Part shown: positions 15,832 through 24,913 of the stretch, piece after piece
Layout: each line of letters opens with the position of its first letter
How positions within the stretch are numbered: position 1 is the first letter of the stretch
Origin: an uncultured Roseburia sp.
Lineage (GTDB): Bacteria; Bacillota; Clostridia; Lachnospirales; Lachnospiraceae
NCBI GenBank assembly: GCA_934317215.1
Contig: CAKREH010000008.1
Coordinates: 1-64,000, forward strand
DNA length: 64,000 nt
Reading direction: 5' to 3'
Position numbers and translations under genes: made by a program
Notes under the pieces: model-generated
Database searches by the model: none
The model's input: the letters and a program-made list of their open reading frames with translations, nothing else
What the model was told of the DNA's origin: nothing

Positions 15832-16726
15832 TTAAGGTCGTGATCAGTTTAAAGATTCCATATTTTTTGATGGAAAGACCGGTTCCTTTGATCATCGAAC
15901 TGGTCTGTGCCAGACCGGAACATCCGCCGAAGGCAGTAAAAGTCATGGCAAGTAAATAACGGCAGGCAGGTGTAAGGGGTGACTGGCTGGTGGCTTTGAT
16001 CCCGTTTGTGATTTCTGTCAATCCGGTGAGTATCAGTTTTGTGGTTTCTGGCAGTGGAAGCTGCCGGAGCATGGAAGATATCATGGAAAACAGCATAATA
16101 TAACCTCCAAGTCTGGTTAGTGTTTCGAAACCGTTCATGATGCCGGCGTCTATGATTTTAAAATTTATTTGAGATCCAGATGCTGGCTTTTTGTATGTGG
16201 TGGAGTGGTTTGATACTGATTGCTTTTTCTCTGTAAAGAAAAAGAGCAGTCTGCCGGCAATGAGAGGCGGCAAAAATATTACCAGATAGCTGAGTGGTAT
16301 CAGGGAAGGAATATGAAGTTCCTGGCAGAGAATATAGCTGCTGATAAATACAGGACTGATGTTGTTTGTCACCATAAACAGTATTTCGGCTTCCTGATAT
16401 TCTAACTGCCCGCATTTTAGCATTTCAGCACAGTTTTTGCTTCCCATCGGAAAGCCGAACAGAAAACCGGACAGCAGCACAAAAGAGCCATTTCTGCTGG
16501 CTGGTAAGATCAGACGCAGAAGCGGATAGAGAAGTTTTACAAGATATCCGGTAAAACCAGAGTAGATCAGGATATTGGATAAAATCGCAAATGGCAGCAG
16601 AGAGGGAAGCACCCGCTCATACCAGAGAACCAGCCCGTCGGCTGCTGCAGTTACTGCGTCCTGCGGGAAAAATAAAATATAAACGATAAAAATAAGGATA
16701 CACAAGAATATTAATTTCTTTTTCAT
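15758..16726 (-). CDS. ylbJ: Sporulation integral membrane protein YlbJ
   Basis: 322 residues, about eight membrane helices, with nucleoside-recognition (Gate) type segments SGFLFGFPMGSK and TAFGGCSGLAQT, hallmarks of YlbJ. The family is required for late stages of spore cortex formation, so the organism is probably a spore former. The 3' end overlaps the convergent coiled-coil gene by 74 bp, and the 5' end is only 30 bp from pepD on the other strand, so the two divergent promoters must lie partly inside coding sequence. Confidence 0.88.
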   Translation of the reverse strand: MKKKLIFLCILIFIVYILFFPQDAVTAAADGLVLWYERVLPSLLPFAILSNILIYSGFTGYLVKLLYPLLRLILPASRNGSFVLLSGFLFGFPMGSKNCAEMLKCGQLEYQEAEILFMVTNNISPVFISSYILCQELHIPSLIPLSYLVIFLPPLIAGRLLFFFTEKKQSVSNHSTTYKKPASGSQINFKIIDAGIMNGFETLTRLGGYIMLFSMISSMLRQLPLPETTKLILTGLTEITNGIKATSQSPLTPACRYLLAMTFTAFGGCSGLAQTSSMIKGTGLSIKKYGIFKLITTLITAVLAWSVVTLVYPSAFLPVCLP

Positions 16727-16756
16727 ATTAGAATATATGAGAAACAGGAGGCATCT

Positions 16757-18214
16757 ATGAAGAACAAATTAAATTTACCAGAGTTAGAATCCAAAAAAGT
16801 ATTCGCATATTTTGAGGAGCTGGCAGCGATTCCGCACGGTTCAAGAAATACCAAACAGATCAGCGATTACCTGATTTCTTTTGCAAAAGAACATGGTTTA
16901 GAGTGTTATCAGGATGAGGCAAACAATGTTGTGATCATTCAGGAGGCATCTGCCGGATATGAAAGTGCAGACCCGATCATCATGCAGGGACATATGGATA
17001 TGGTCTGTGAGAAGGAAAAAGGCGTGGAGATCGATTTTGAGAAAGACGGTCTGGATCTTTATGTAGACGACGATTTCTTAAAAGCAAAAGGCACGACTTT
17101 AGGCGGCGATGATGGCGTTGCGGTTGCTTATATCCTTGCAATTATGGATTCACCGGAGATCGCACATCCAAGACTTGAGGCTGTGATCACAGTCGATGAG
17201 GAGATCGGCATGCTTGGAGCAGAGGTCATTGATCTTTCTATGTTAAAAGGACATAAGATATTAAATATTGACTCCGATGTGGAAGGACATTTTCTGACAA
17301 GCTGTGCTGGCGGTATGACTGTGGATACCGTGATTCCTGTCACATGGCAGAAACAGCATGGATATGGCATAGGACTGACTGTGACAGGCTTAGAAGGCGG
17401 TCACTCCGGCAGCGAGATCGACAAGGAACACGCCAATGCAAATATCCTGATGGGACGTGTGTTAAAATATCTTTCTGACCGAATGGAACTGGCGGTTGTA
17501 TCACTTGCAGGCGGCTTAAAAGATAATGCAATCCCGCGTGAGTGTGAGACTGAGATTGTCATTCCGGAAGAGAAAAAAGCAGAACTTTCCGATTATATTA
17601 CAGAACTGGAAAAGATCTTTAAAAAAGAGTATGATGTCTCAGATCCGGCTGTGTGCATTGAAATAAAAGAGAATGGAACAGGGGAGTATGATGTGTTATC
17701 CTATTCTTCCATGACGAAAGTGATCTTTTATCTGCGCAACGTGCCAAACGGCGTGCAGCATATGAGCATGGTAATGCCTGGACTGGTAGAGACCTCTTTA
17801 AATACCGGAATCATGAAACTGACAACAGATGGCCTGGAGCTGACCGCATCTGTGCGAAGCAGTGTTTCTACAAGAAAAGAAGAATTAAAAGATAAATTAG
17901 AGTATCTGGCTGAATTTTTAGGCGGTGAGATCTCTGTGAGCGGGGATTATCCGGCATGGGAGTACCGGGCCAAGTCTGATATCCGTGAGGGAATCAGTGC
18001 CGTATACGAAGAGTTATTCCACGAGGAGCCGGTGTTTGAGGCAATCCATGCAGGACTTGAGTGCGGTATCTTATCCGGCAAGATCGCAGATCTCGACTGT
18101 GTTTCCTTTGGCCCGAATAACTTTGATATCCATACACCGAAGGAGCGTCTCAGCATTTCTTCTACCGAAAAAGTATGGAAACTGATCGTGGAATTTTTAA
18201 AGAGAAGTAAATAA
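16757..18214 (+). CDS. pepD: Aminoacyl-histidine dipeptidase (M20C)
   Basis: Broad-specificity cytosolic dipeptidase. 485 residues, the usual PepD length. Zinc ligand segments are intact: MQGHMDMVCE (His and Asp), GGDDG (bridging Asp), DEEIGMLGA (catalytic and ligand Glu) and the terminal HAGLECG. The N-terminus ELAAIPHGSRNTKQISDYL is typical. AGGAGG precedes the start. It is probably monocistronic or read through into the M23 gene 55 bp later. Confidence 0.93.
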   Translation: MKNKLNLPELESKKVFAYFEELAAIPHGSRNTKQISDYLISFAKEHGLECYQDEANNVVIIQEASAGYESADPIIMQGHMDMVCEKEKGVEIDFEKDGLDLYVDDDFLKAKGTTLGGDDGVAVAYILAIMDSPEIAHPRLEAVITVDEEIGMLGAEVIDLSMLKGHKILNIDSDVEGHFLTSCAGGMTVDTVIPVTWQKQHGYGIGLTVTGLEGGHSGSEIDKEHANANILMGRVLKYLSDRMELAVVSLAGGLKDNAIPRECETEIVIPEEKKAELSDYITELEKIFKKEYDVSDPAVCIEIKENGTGEYDVLSYSSMTKVIFYLRNVPNGVQHMSMVMPGLVETSLNTGIMKLTTDGLELTASVRSSVSTRKEELKDKLEYLAEFLGGEISVSGDYPAWEYRAKSDIREGISAVYEELFHEEPVFEAIHAGLECGILSGKIADLDCVSFGPNNFDIHTPKERLSISSTEKVWKLIVEFLKRSK

Positions 18215-18269
18215 AAAACGTTTGTCATAAATTTAATATCGCAAAAATAAGGGAGTACGGACTGGTCTT

Positions 18270-19112
18270 ATGAAAAAAGTCAGATTATGGCTGCTTGTGT
18301 TTTTATGTATGATGGCAGTGTTTCAGGTACTTTTGACAGAAGAACTTTTAGAGAGTGCACACAGGAAAAATTGTTTTTCTTATGAAACGGCATTTCGCAA
18401 TCTGCGGAATCATAATCTGACAAAAGATCAGGTCAATACCTTTTTTAACAATGCCGGATCCGATATGGAAGGTTTTTATGAGCTTTTGACGATGTATTTT
18501 GCATCGGACTGCCAGATGACAGACTCTAAGCTGTTGAAGGAACAGATCGCAGATGCAAAAAAATATCGTGGCAATGAATTTACAGAGATAAACGGATATG
18601 TCAAAAGCGTCTGGAGTGACCTTTTGTGTTTCCCGGTGGGAAAGATCGCAGGGAAACCGGACGATAACGTCGTATTTGAGAATAGCTGGATGCAGAGCCG
18701 GACTTTTGGCGGCGACCGCGGACATGAGGGAACCGATATCATGGCATCGGAAAATGTGCGGGGCATATATCCGATCTACAGTATGACCGACGGTGTTGTG
18801 GAAAATATAGGCTGGCTTCGTCTTGGCGGCTACCGGATCGGAATCAGGAGCCCGTCCGGCGCATATTTTTATTATGCCCATCTGGCGGAGTATGCAAAAG
18901 ACTTCCAAATCGGTGAAACGGTATCGGCGGGCACATTTCTCGGCTTTATGGGTGACACCGGTTACAGCGATGTGGAGGGCACGACCGGGAATTTTGCAGT
19001 CCATCTTCATATGGGAATCTATCTGAACGATAAAGATGGAACAGAGTTTTCGGTAAATTCCTATCCGATGCTTTCTTATTTATGGGAAAGACAGGGAGGC
19101 ACACTCAGGTGA
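18270..19112 (+). CDS. M23-family peptidoglycan endopeptidase, membrane-anchored
   Basis: 280 residues. Residues 4-22 form an uncleaved signal or anchor helix. Residues 30-120 are a helical domain. The C-terminal LytM/M23 domain has the zinc ligands His152 and Asp156 (GHEGTD) and His245/His247 (HLHMG), so it should be catalytically active on cell-wall peptides outside the membrane. Comparable proteins in spore formers act in sporulation or cell separation; the adjacent ylbJ makes a sporulation link possible but not shown. The start has GGGAG upstream. Confidence 0.85.
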   Translation: MKKVRLWLLVFLCMMAVFQVLLTEELLESAHRKNCFSYETAFRNLRNHNLTKDQVNTFFNNAGSDMEGFYELLTMYFASDCQMTDSKLLKEQIADAKKYRGNEFTEINGYVKSVWSDLLCFPVGKIAGKPDDNVVFENSWMQSRTFGGDRGHEGTDIMASENVRGIYPIYSMTDGVVENIGWLRLGGYRIGIRSPSGAYFYYAHLAEYAKDFQIGETVSAGTFLGFMGDTGYSDVEGTTGNFAVHLHMGIYLNDKDGTEFSVNSYPMLSYLWERQGGTLR

Positions 19113-19215
19113 GCTGCTGTTTTCGACAATATCATTTGCGACATAATGTGAAAATTTTACAAGCATAATATATAATGCTGGTTTATACAGATAGAATTGA
19201 AAGAATGGAGAGAGC

Positions 19216-19923
19216 ATGCGGCTGGATAAATTACTGACCGAACTCGGCACAGGAAGCAGAAGCGAAGTAAAAAAATATATCCGATCAGGGCTTGTCACGG
19301 TCAATGGGGAAGTTGTAAAAAAACCGGAGCAGAAAGTGGATGAAAAAAATGACACAGTCTGTTTTCGGGGGAATCCGTTAACATATACAGAGTATGAATA
19401 TTATCTGTTTCACAAACCTGCTGGATGTGTGACTGCAACGGAGGATAATCTGTACCGGACAGTCATGGACTATCTGACGGACACGGCGCGCCATGACCTC
19501 TTCCCTGTGGGGAGACTTGACATTGATACGGAAGGACTGCTGCTCATCACAAATGATGGGGCATTAGCGCACGATCTGCTCAGTCCGGTGAAGCATGTTT
19601 CGAAGGTTTACTATGCAAAAATCGATGGCTGCGTTACAGAAGAAGATGTCAACCTTTTTGAGAACGGAGTTGACATAGGAGAAGAAAAGCCTGCAAAACC
19701 GGCACTTTTAGAGGTACTGCATTCGGGTGACAATTCAGAGATCAGGTTAACAATTACAGAAGGCAGGTTTCATCAGGTCAAAAGGATGTTTGAGGCAGTG
19801 GGAAAGAAGGTTACTTATCTAAAACGTGTGGAGATGGGATCACTGGTGCTGCCGGATGAACTTGCTCCCGGGGAATACCGTCCATTGACCGAAGAAGAAT
19901 TACAGGAACTGCGCCGACACTGA
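19216..19923 (+). CDS. rsuA: 16S rRNA/23S rRNA pseudouridine synthase, RsuA family
   Basis: 235 residues: N-terminal S4 RNA-binding domain (residues 1-60, MRLDKLLTELGTGSRSEVKK) and a RsuA/RluB/E/F catalytic domain with Asp102 in GRLDIDTEG as the catalytic residue, plus GRFHQVKRMFEA. Single-gene RsuA-type enzymes of this size modify 16S U516, but RluB-like specificity cannot be excluded. AGAATGGAG lies 5 nt before the start. Confidence 0.88.
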   Translation: MRLDKLLTELGTGSRSEVKKYIRSGLVTVNGEVVKKPEQKVDEKNDTVCFRGNPLTYTEYEYYLFHKPAGCVTATEDNLYRTVMDYLTDTARHDLFPVGRLDIDTEGLLLITNDGALAHDLLSPVKHVSKVYYAKIDGCVTEEDVNLFENGVDIGEEKPAKPALLEVLHSGDNSEIRLTITEGRFHQVKRMFEAVGKKVTYLKRVEMGSLVLPDELAPGEYRPLTEEELQELRRH

Positions 19924-20006
19924 CAGGCAGACGGAAAAAGAAAACATGCAGATACAGCTTAGATATCTGTGCTGTCTCTGTGCAATATACAGAAATGAGG
20001 ATCAAC

Positions 20007-21953
20007 ATGAAAAATGGTTTTTTACCAATCAGCAAAGAAGATATGAGAGAGGCTGGCATCGACCAGCTTGATTTTGTTTATGTGTGTGGTGACGCTTATG
20101 TAGATCATCCATCGTTTGGACATGCTATCATATCGCGTTTATTAGAAGCACATGGCTATAAAGTCGGTATCATTGCACAGCCGGACTGGCATAACAAAGA
20201 GTCTGTTAATATTTTAGGAGAACCGCGGCTCGGCTTTCTTGTCTCTGCAGGAAATATGGATTCCATGGTAAACCATTATTCTGTTTCTAAAAAGAGACGC
20301 CAGAGCGATGCATTCACACCGGGAGGCGTGATGGGAAAACGTCCCGACTATGCGACAGTCGTCTATTGCAACCTGATCCGGCAGACATATAAGCACAAAC
20401 CGATCATCATCGGTGGGATCGAGGCGAGTTTAAGAAGGCTTGCGCATTACGATTACTGGTCGAATAAATTAAAACGTTCCATTTTGTTAGACTCCGGTGC
20501 AGACATCATTTCCTATGGTATGGGCGAACACAGTATCATAGAGATCGCAGATGCTCTGGATAGTGGCTTAGATATCAAAGATATCACATTTATTGACGGA
20601 ACGGTTTACAAAACCAGAAAACGTGAGGATATTTACGATGCAATCGAATTGCCGCATTATGAAGCACTGCTTGCGGATAAAAAAGAATATGCAAAAAGCT
20701 TTTATATACAGTACAGTAATACGGATCCGTTCGTGGCAAAACGTCTGTTCGAAACGTATGACGGGAAAATGTTTGTGGTGCAGAATCCGCCATCAAAACC
20801 TCTGACACAGAGTGAGATGGATCAGGTATATTCACTTCCTTACATGAGAACTTACCATCCATCCTATGAGGAGGCAGGCGGTGTTCCGGCGATTGAGGAA
20901 GTAAAATTTTCCTTGGTCAGCAACCGGGGCTGCTATGGCGGCTGCAGTTTCTGTGCACTGACCTTCCATCAGGGACGTATTATCCAGACCAGAAGCCATG
21001 AATCGATTTTAGCTGAGGCAAACCAGATCGTCTGGGAACCGGATTTCAAAGGATATATCCACGATGTCGGAGGCCCGACTGCAAACTTCCGTGCACCGGC
21101 GTGTGACAAGCAGCTTACCAAGGGTGTCTGTCCGCATAAACAGTGCCTGTTCCCACAGCCGTGTAAAAATCTGAAAGTAGACCACAAAGATTATCTGTCA
21201 CTGCTCCGGAAATTAAGACAGCTCCCGAACGTGAAAAAAGTCTTTATCCGTTCCGGTATCCGCTTTGATTACCTGATTTACGATGAAGACCGCACGTTTT
21301 TACGCGAACTCTGCGAACATCATGTCAGCGGACAGCTGAAAGTTGCACCGGAACATATCTCCAATGCGGTATTGGAAAAGATGGGAAAACCGAGTGTGGA
21401 AGTATATAAAAAGTTCGTGAAGGCATATAAGGACATGAATGAAAAGCTTGGCAAAAAACAGTACTTAGTGCCATACCTGATGTCCTCTCATCCGGGTTCT
21501 ACTTTAAAGGAAGCTGTAGAACTGGCTGAATTTTTGCGTGACCTCGGCTATATGCCGGAGCAGGTTCAGGATTTTTATCCGACGCCATCTACGATCTCGA
21601 CCTGTATGTATTATACAGGATTGGATCCGCGCACGATGGAACCGGTCTATGTTGCTGTCAATCCGCATGAGAAAGCGATGCAGAGGGCTCTGATCCAGTA
21701 CCGGAATCCGAAAAATTATGATCTGGTGGTGGAAGCACTTACAAAGGCTGGCAGAACAGACCTGATCGGCTTTGACAAACACTGCCTGATCCGTCCGAGA
21801 AGAGAACATTCTTTTGACCGGAATGGCACGAAAAATGACAGACGGACGGTCACATTCGGCAGCCGTAAAAAGGTTACAGCGTCTGGAAATAACCAGCAGC
21901 CGACCGGTACAAAGAAGAAAAAGACGATTCGCAACATCCATAAAAAGAAATAG
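20007..21953 (+). CDS. YgiQ/UPF0313-family radical-SAM protein
   Basis: 648 residues. Order: N-terminal B12-binding-like domain (PSFGHAIISRLLEAHGY), radical-SAM cluster motif C309xxxC313xxC316 (NRGCYGGCSFCAL), then the YgiQ-specific segments PHKQCLFPQPCKNL and QVQDFYPTPSTISTC. The C-terminal 50 residues are basic and disordered. Start 20007 has GAGGAT 6 nt upstream. The biochemical role of YgiQ proteins is not established. It lies 12 bp before a pseudouridine synthase gene. Confidence 0.9.
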   Translation: MKNGFLPISKEDMREAGIDQLDFVYVCGDAYVDHPSFGHAIISRLLEAHGYKVGIIAQPDWHNKESVNILGEPRLGFLVSAGNMDSMVNHYSVSKKRRQSDAFTPGGVMGKRPDYATVVYCNLIRQTYKHKPIIIGGIEASLRRLAHYDYWSNKLKRSILLDSGADIISYGMGEHSIIEIADALDSGLDIKDITFIDGTVYKTRKREDIYDAIELPHYEALLADKKEYAKSFYIQYSNTDPFVAKRLFETYDGKMFVVQNPPSKPLTQSEMDQVYSLPYMRTYHPSYEEAGGVPAIEEVKFSLVSNRGCYGGCSFCALTFHQGRIIQTRSHESILAEANQIVWEPDFKGYIHDVGGPTANFRAPACDKQLTKGVCPHKQCLFPQPCKNLKVDHKDYLSLLRKLRQLPNVKKVFIRSGIRFDYLIYDEDRTFLRELCEHHVSGQLKVAPEHISNAVLEKMGKPSVEVYKKFVKAYKDMNEKLGKKQYLVPYLMSSHPGSTLKEAVELAEFLRDLGYMPEQVQDFYPTPSTISTCMYYTGLDPRTMEPVYVAVNPHEKAMQRALIQYRNPKNYDLVVEALTKAGRTDLIGFDKHCLIRPRREHSFDRNGTKNDRRTVTFGSRKKVTASGNNQQPTGTKKKKTIRNIHKKK

Positions 21954-21965
21954 AAAGAAAATTTT

Positions 21966-22955
21966 ATGCGTGAATTTAAAATCAATGAAAACGAAGCGGG
22001 ACAACGCTTTGACAAATATTTAAAAAAGCTGCTTGGCAATGCGCCGGGCAGCTTTATATACAAAATGCTCCGGAAAAAGAATATTACTTTAAATGGGAAA
22101 AAGGCAGACGGAACCGAAAAGTTAAATCAGGGCGACGATGTAAAACTGTTCTTTTCCGATGAAACCTTTGATAAATTCAGTGGAAATGGATCACCGGATC
22201 CTGAATTTGGGGCACTTCAAGTACTTTCGAGGGAGTTTACATCAGGAAAACGGAAACTTCCGGTTGTTTATGAAGATAAAGATGTGATTTTTATCAATAA
22301 GCCAGCCGGCATGCTTTCCCAGAAGGCAAAACCGGAAGATGTTTCCGCAAACGAATATATCCTTGCATATCTGATCGAAAAAGGGGAACTGACGGAAAGT
22401 TCTTTCCGTACCTTCCGCCCATCGATCTGCAACCGGCTTGACCGCAATACATCCGGTCTGTTAGCTGCAGGAAAGACTTTAAAGGGACTTCAGGAGATGG
22501 CAAAAGCCTTAAAGGAACGTTCGGTTCAGAAATATTACCGCTGTATCGTAAAGGGGACGGTAAAAGAAGCCTCTTATCTGAAAGGTTATCTGCAGAAAGA
22601 TGAATCGTCCAATCAGGTTTTGGTCCGCAGGACAAAACCTGTTGAGGGAGAGTGGCTCCCAATCGAGACGGAATATAAACCGATCCGCTGTATGGGCGGT
22701 TACACGGAACTTGAAGTTCATCTGATGACCGGGCGTTCCCATCAGATCCGTGCACATCTTGCATCTGTCGGGAATCCGATCATCGGAGATTATAAATATG
22801 GAGATTCTGAAGTTAATGTACATTTTAAGAAAAATGCAAAGATAACGTCCCAGCTTCTTCATGCGAGCCGCTTTGTATTTGAGGATGGCAGGGAGATTAC
22901 GGCTCCATGCGGTGCTGAATTTGAGCGTGCATGGAATGTGATCGAAAATTTATAA
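21966..22955 (+). CDS. RluA-family 23S rRNA pseudouridine synthase (RluC-like)
   Basis: 329 residues: S4 domain at residues 13-75 and a PseudoU_synth_2 domain with catalytic Asp159 in NRLDRNTSG, and the HQIRAHLASVGNPIIGDYKYG segment. A 40-residue spacer between the S4 and catalytic domains (FSGNGSPD...) is typical of the Firmicutes RluC-like branch. It is a second RluA-type enzyme in the window beside rluD at 45950, so substrate positions should differ. Confidence 0.9.
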   Translation: MREFKINENEAGQRFDKYLKKLLGNAPGSFIYKMLRKKNITLNGKKADGTEKLNQGDDVKLFFSDETFDKFSGNGSPDPEFGALQVLSREFTSGKRKLPVVYEDKDVIFINKPAGMLSQKAKPEDVSANEYILAYLIEKGELTESSFRTFRPSICNRLDRNTSGLLAAGKTLKGLQEMAKALKERSVQKYYRCIVKGTVKEASYLKGYLQKDESSNQVLVRRTKPVEGEWLPIETEYKPIRCMGGYTELEVHLMTGRSHQIRAHLASVGNPIIGDYKYGDSEVNVHFKKNAKITSQLLHASRFVFEDGREITAPCGAEFERAWNVIENL

Positions 22956-23045
22956 ACCGATGAATGTACATTCTTTCATGTGCATGTTTTCAGACTATAG
23001 TGTCCGAAAAATTTTGAACAATTTATTTTATAAAGGAGTACCATC

Positions 23046-23579
23046 ATGGCAACCTGGAACTCAAGAGGACTCAGGGGTTCAACCTTAGAGGAGTTCATCA
23101 ACCGCACCAATGAAACTTATCTGGCAAATGGCCTTGCATTGATTCAGAAAGTTCCAACGCCGATCACACCGATCAATATTGATAAAGAAACCAGACATAT
23201 TACTTTAGCATATTTTGAACAGAAAAGTACGGTCGACTATATTGGCGCCGTCCAGGGAATTCCGGTGTGTTTTGATGCAAAAGAATGCGCAACCGATACA
23301 TTCCCGCTTCAGAATATCCATGAACATCAGGTAACATTCATGGAAAACTTTGAAAAGCAGGGGGGGATTTCATTTTTTCTGATCAGTTTTACCGCAAGGG
23401 ACGAATTTTATTATCTGCGTCTTGCAAAGCTGCTGGAATTTTGGAACCGCGCAAAAGAAGGAGGAAGAAAAAGTTTCCGTTATGAGGAATTAGAATCCGA
23501 TTATTTCCTTCCGAAAGGAAAAGCGGTACTGGTTCCTTACCTGGATACGCTGCAAAAAGATTTGCTGGCAAGGGATTGA
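23046..23579 (+). CDS. recU: Holliday junction resolvase RecU
   Basis: 177 residues. MATWNSRGLRGSTLEEFINRTNETY is the conserved N-terminus (given here only by family resemblance of its parts), with the nuclease core STVDYIG and FDAKEC carrying the Asp, Glu and Lys of the PD-(D/E)xK fold. RecU resolves recombination intermediates in Firmicutes. AAGGAG precedes the start. The stop codon at 23577-23579 overlaps the -35 element of the his promoter. Confidence 0.93.
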   Translation: MATWNSRGLRGSTLEEFINRTNETYLANGLALIQKVPTPITPINIDKETRHITLAYFEQKSTVDYIGAVQGIPVCFDAKECATDTFPLQNIHEHQVTFMENFEKQGGISFFLISFTARDEFYYLRLAKLLEFWNRAKEGGRKSFRYEELESDYFLPKGKAVLVPYLDTLQKDLLARD

Positions 23580-23604
23580 CATTCCCATTGTTTTCCAATA
23601 TAAT
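23576..23604 (+). promoter_or_regulatory. Consensus sigma-A promoter of the his operon
   Basis: Perfect TTGACA (23576-23581), 17-nt spacer, perfect TATAAT (23599-23604). Such a strong promoter ahead of a biosynthetic operon implies control after initiation, in the leader that follows. Confidence 0.85.
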
Positions 23605-23610
23605 AAACAA

Positions 23611-23710
23611 CAGTTTCATGTGGTAGCAAGGTAGCACACTAAAGTGTGAAGAAAATATGTGTGCAGGGACGACAGAGAAATCACTTATCACATAACGTCC
23701 CGGAATGGAG
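23611..23710 (+). promoter_or_regulatory. Structured leader of the his operon, class unknown
   Basis: An approximately 100-nt leader. CACAC-TAAA-GTGTG (about 23635-23648) forms a local hairpin, while the same GCACAC can instead pair with GTGTGC near 23659-23665, giving mutually exclusive structures. A GGGACG/CGTCCC stem encloses the stretch just before the ribosome site (about 23666-23702). No T-box core sequence and no run of His codons were found, so it is not a recognised T-box or a classical leader peptide. Confidence 0.5.
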
Positions 23711-23715
23711 ATTTG

Positions 23716-24900
23716 ATGAAAAGACAGTTATTACATACACCTGAAGGTGTCAGGGATATTTACAATGACGAATGCGAGAAAAAGCTGATTTTGCAGGATG
23801 AATTATTAAAAGTACAGAAACAGTATGGTTATCACCCAATCCAGACACCAACATTTGAGTTTTTTGATACCTTTGGCAGAGAGATCGGAACCACACCTTC
23901 GAAGGATCTGTATAAGTTTTTTGACCGTGAGGGAAATACGTTGGTACTTCGACCGGATATTACACCTTCCATTGCGCGTTGTGCCGCAATGTATTTTGGT
24001 GAGGAGAAGATGCCGATCCGTCTCTGCTATATGGGAAATACATTTTTAAACAACAGCAGCTATCAGGGAAGATTAAAAGAGAGCACACAGCTTGGGGCAG
24101 AGCTTTTAGGCGATTCCACGGTAGATGCAGACGCAGAGATCATTGCCATGGTGATCGACTGCCTGAAAAAAGCAGGATTAAAAGAGTTTCAGCTTTCCGT
24201 CGGCCATGCAGAATTTTTCCGTGGATTGACAGATGTGGCAGGGTTAAAGGAAGAACAGGAAGAAGAACTTCATGATCTTATTTCCAACAAAAATTATTTT
24301 GGTGTAACGGAGTTTGCTGAGACGCTGAACTTAAACAATAACTTAAAGGCTCTGTTTGGAATGCTCGGCAATCTGTATACCGGGTCTGACGAATTGCAGA
24401 CGGCAAAGAAATATGCTTCGGAATATCCGCGTATCTTAGCCGCAATCGAGCGCCTTGAGGAGTTACATCAGGTTTTAAAGATCTATGGTATTGATAAATA
24501 TGTCTCCGTGGAGCTTGGAATCGTCAGCAATTATCAGTACTATACCGGCATCATTTTTGCGGGATACACGTTTGGAAGCGGTGAGCCGATCGTAAAGGGC
24601 GGCCGCTATGATGAACTTCTGACTTATTTTGGAAAAGAGTCTGCATCCATCGGTTTTGCGATCGTTATTGACCAGCTGATGGCAGCACTCTCCAGACAGA
24701 AAATTGAGATTCCAGTACAGTATCAGGATGAATTGATTATTTACGATCAGAAAATGCGCAGTGAGGCGGTCAAAAAGGCGATGGAACTGCGTGGAAACGG
24801 CAGTAATGTGGAGCTGATGGCAAGAGATATCTCAAAGACCGAAGAAGATTATCGAACCTATGCAAAGCAGAATCACTTTGTAAATGTGACATTTATGTAA
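23716..24900 (+). CDS. hisZ: ATP phosphoribosyltransferase regulatory subunit
   Basis: 394 residues with a class II histidyl-tRNA-synthetase-like catalytic fold (TPEGVRDIYNDE at the start, motif 2 RPDITPSIARC, motif 3-like GGRYDELL) but no anticodon-binding role; HisZ pairs with short HisG to form the active and His-inhibitable enzyme. AATGGAG precedes the ATG. The next gene encodes short-form HisG, which requires HisZ, so the assignment over histidyl-tRNA synthetase is firm. Confidence 0.94.
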   Translation: MKRQLLHTPEGVRDIYNDECEKKLILQDELLKVQKQYGYHPIQTPTFEFFDTFGREIGTTPSKDLYKFFDREGNTLVLRPDITPSIARCAAMYFGEEKMPIRLCYMGNTFLNNSSYQGRLKESTQLGAELLGDSTVDADAEIIAMVIDCLKKAGLKEFQLSVGHAEFFRGLTDVAGLKEEQEEELHDLISNKNYFGVTEFAETLNLNNNLKALFGMLGNLYTGSDELQTAKKYASEYPRILAAIERLEELHQVLKIYGIDKYVSVELGIVSNYQYYTGIIFAGYTFGSGEPIVKGGRYDELLTYFGKESASIGFAIVIDQLMAALSRQKIEIPVQYQDELIIYDQKMRSEAVKKAMELRGNGSNVELMARDISKTEEDYRTYAKQNHFVNVTFM

Positions 24901-24913
24901 GGAGACGGATACG

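Noticed and set aside
18348..19010. 220-residue open frame on the minus strand inside the M23 gene
   Set aside because: It mirrors the M23 coding sequence, has no ribosome site and an unlikely composition.
22294..22862. Two minus-strand open frames (156 and 117 residues) inside the RluA-type gene
   Set aside because: Shadows of the pseudouridine synthase; no start signals.
23611..23715. T-box riboswitch before hisZ
   Set aside because: No T-box core (GGTGGNACCGCG-like) or terminator/antiterminator pair was found, and no His-codon leader peptide.
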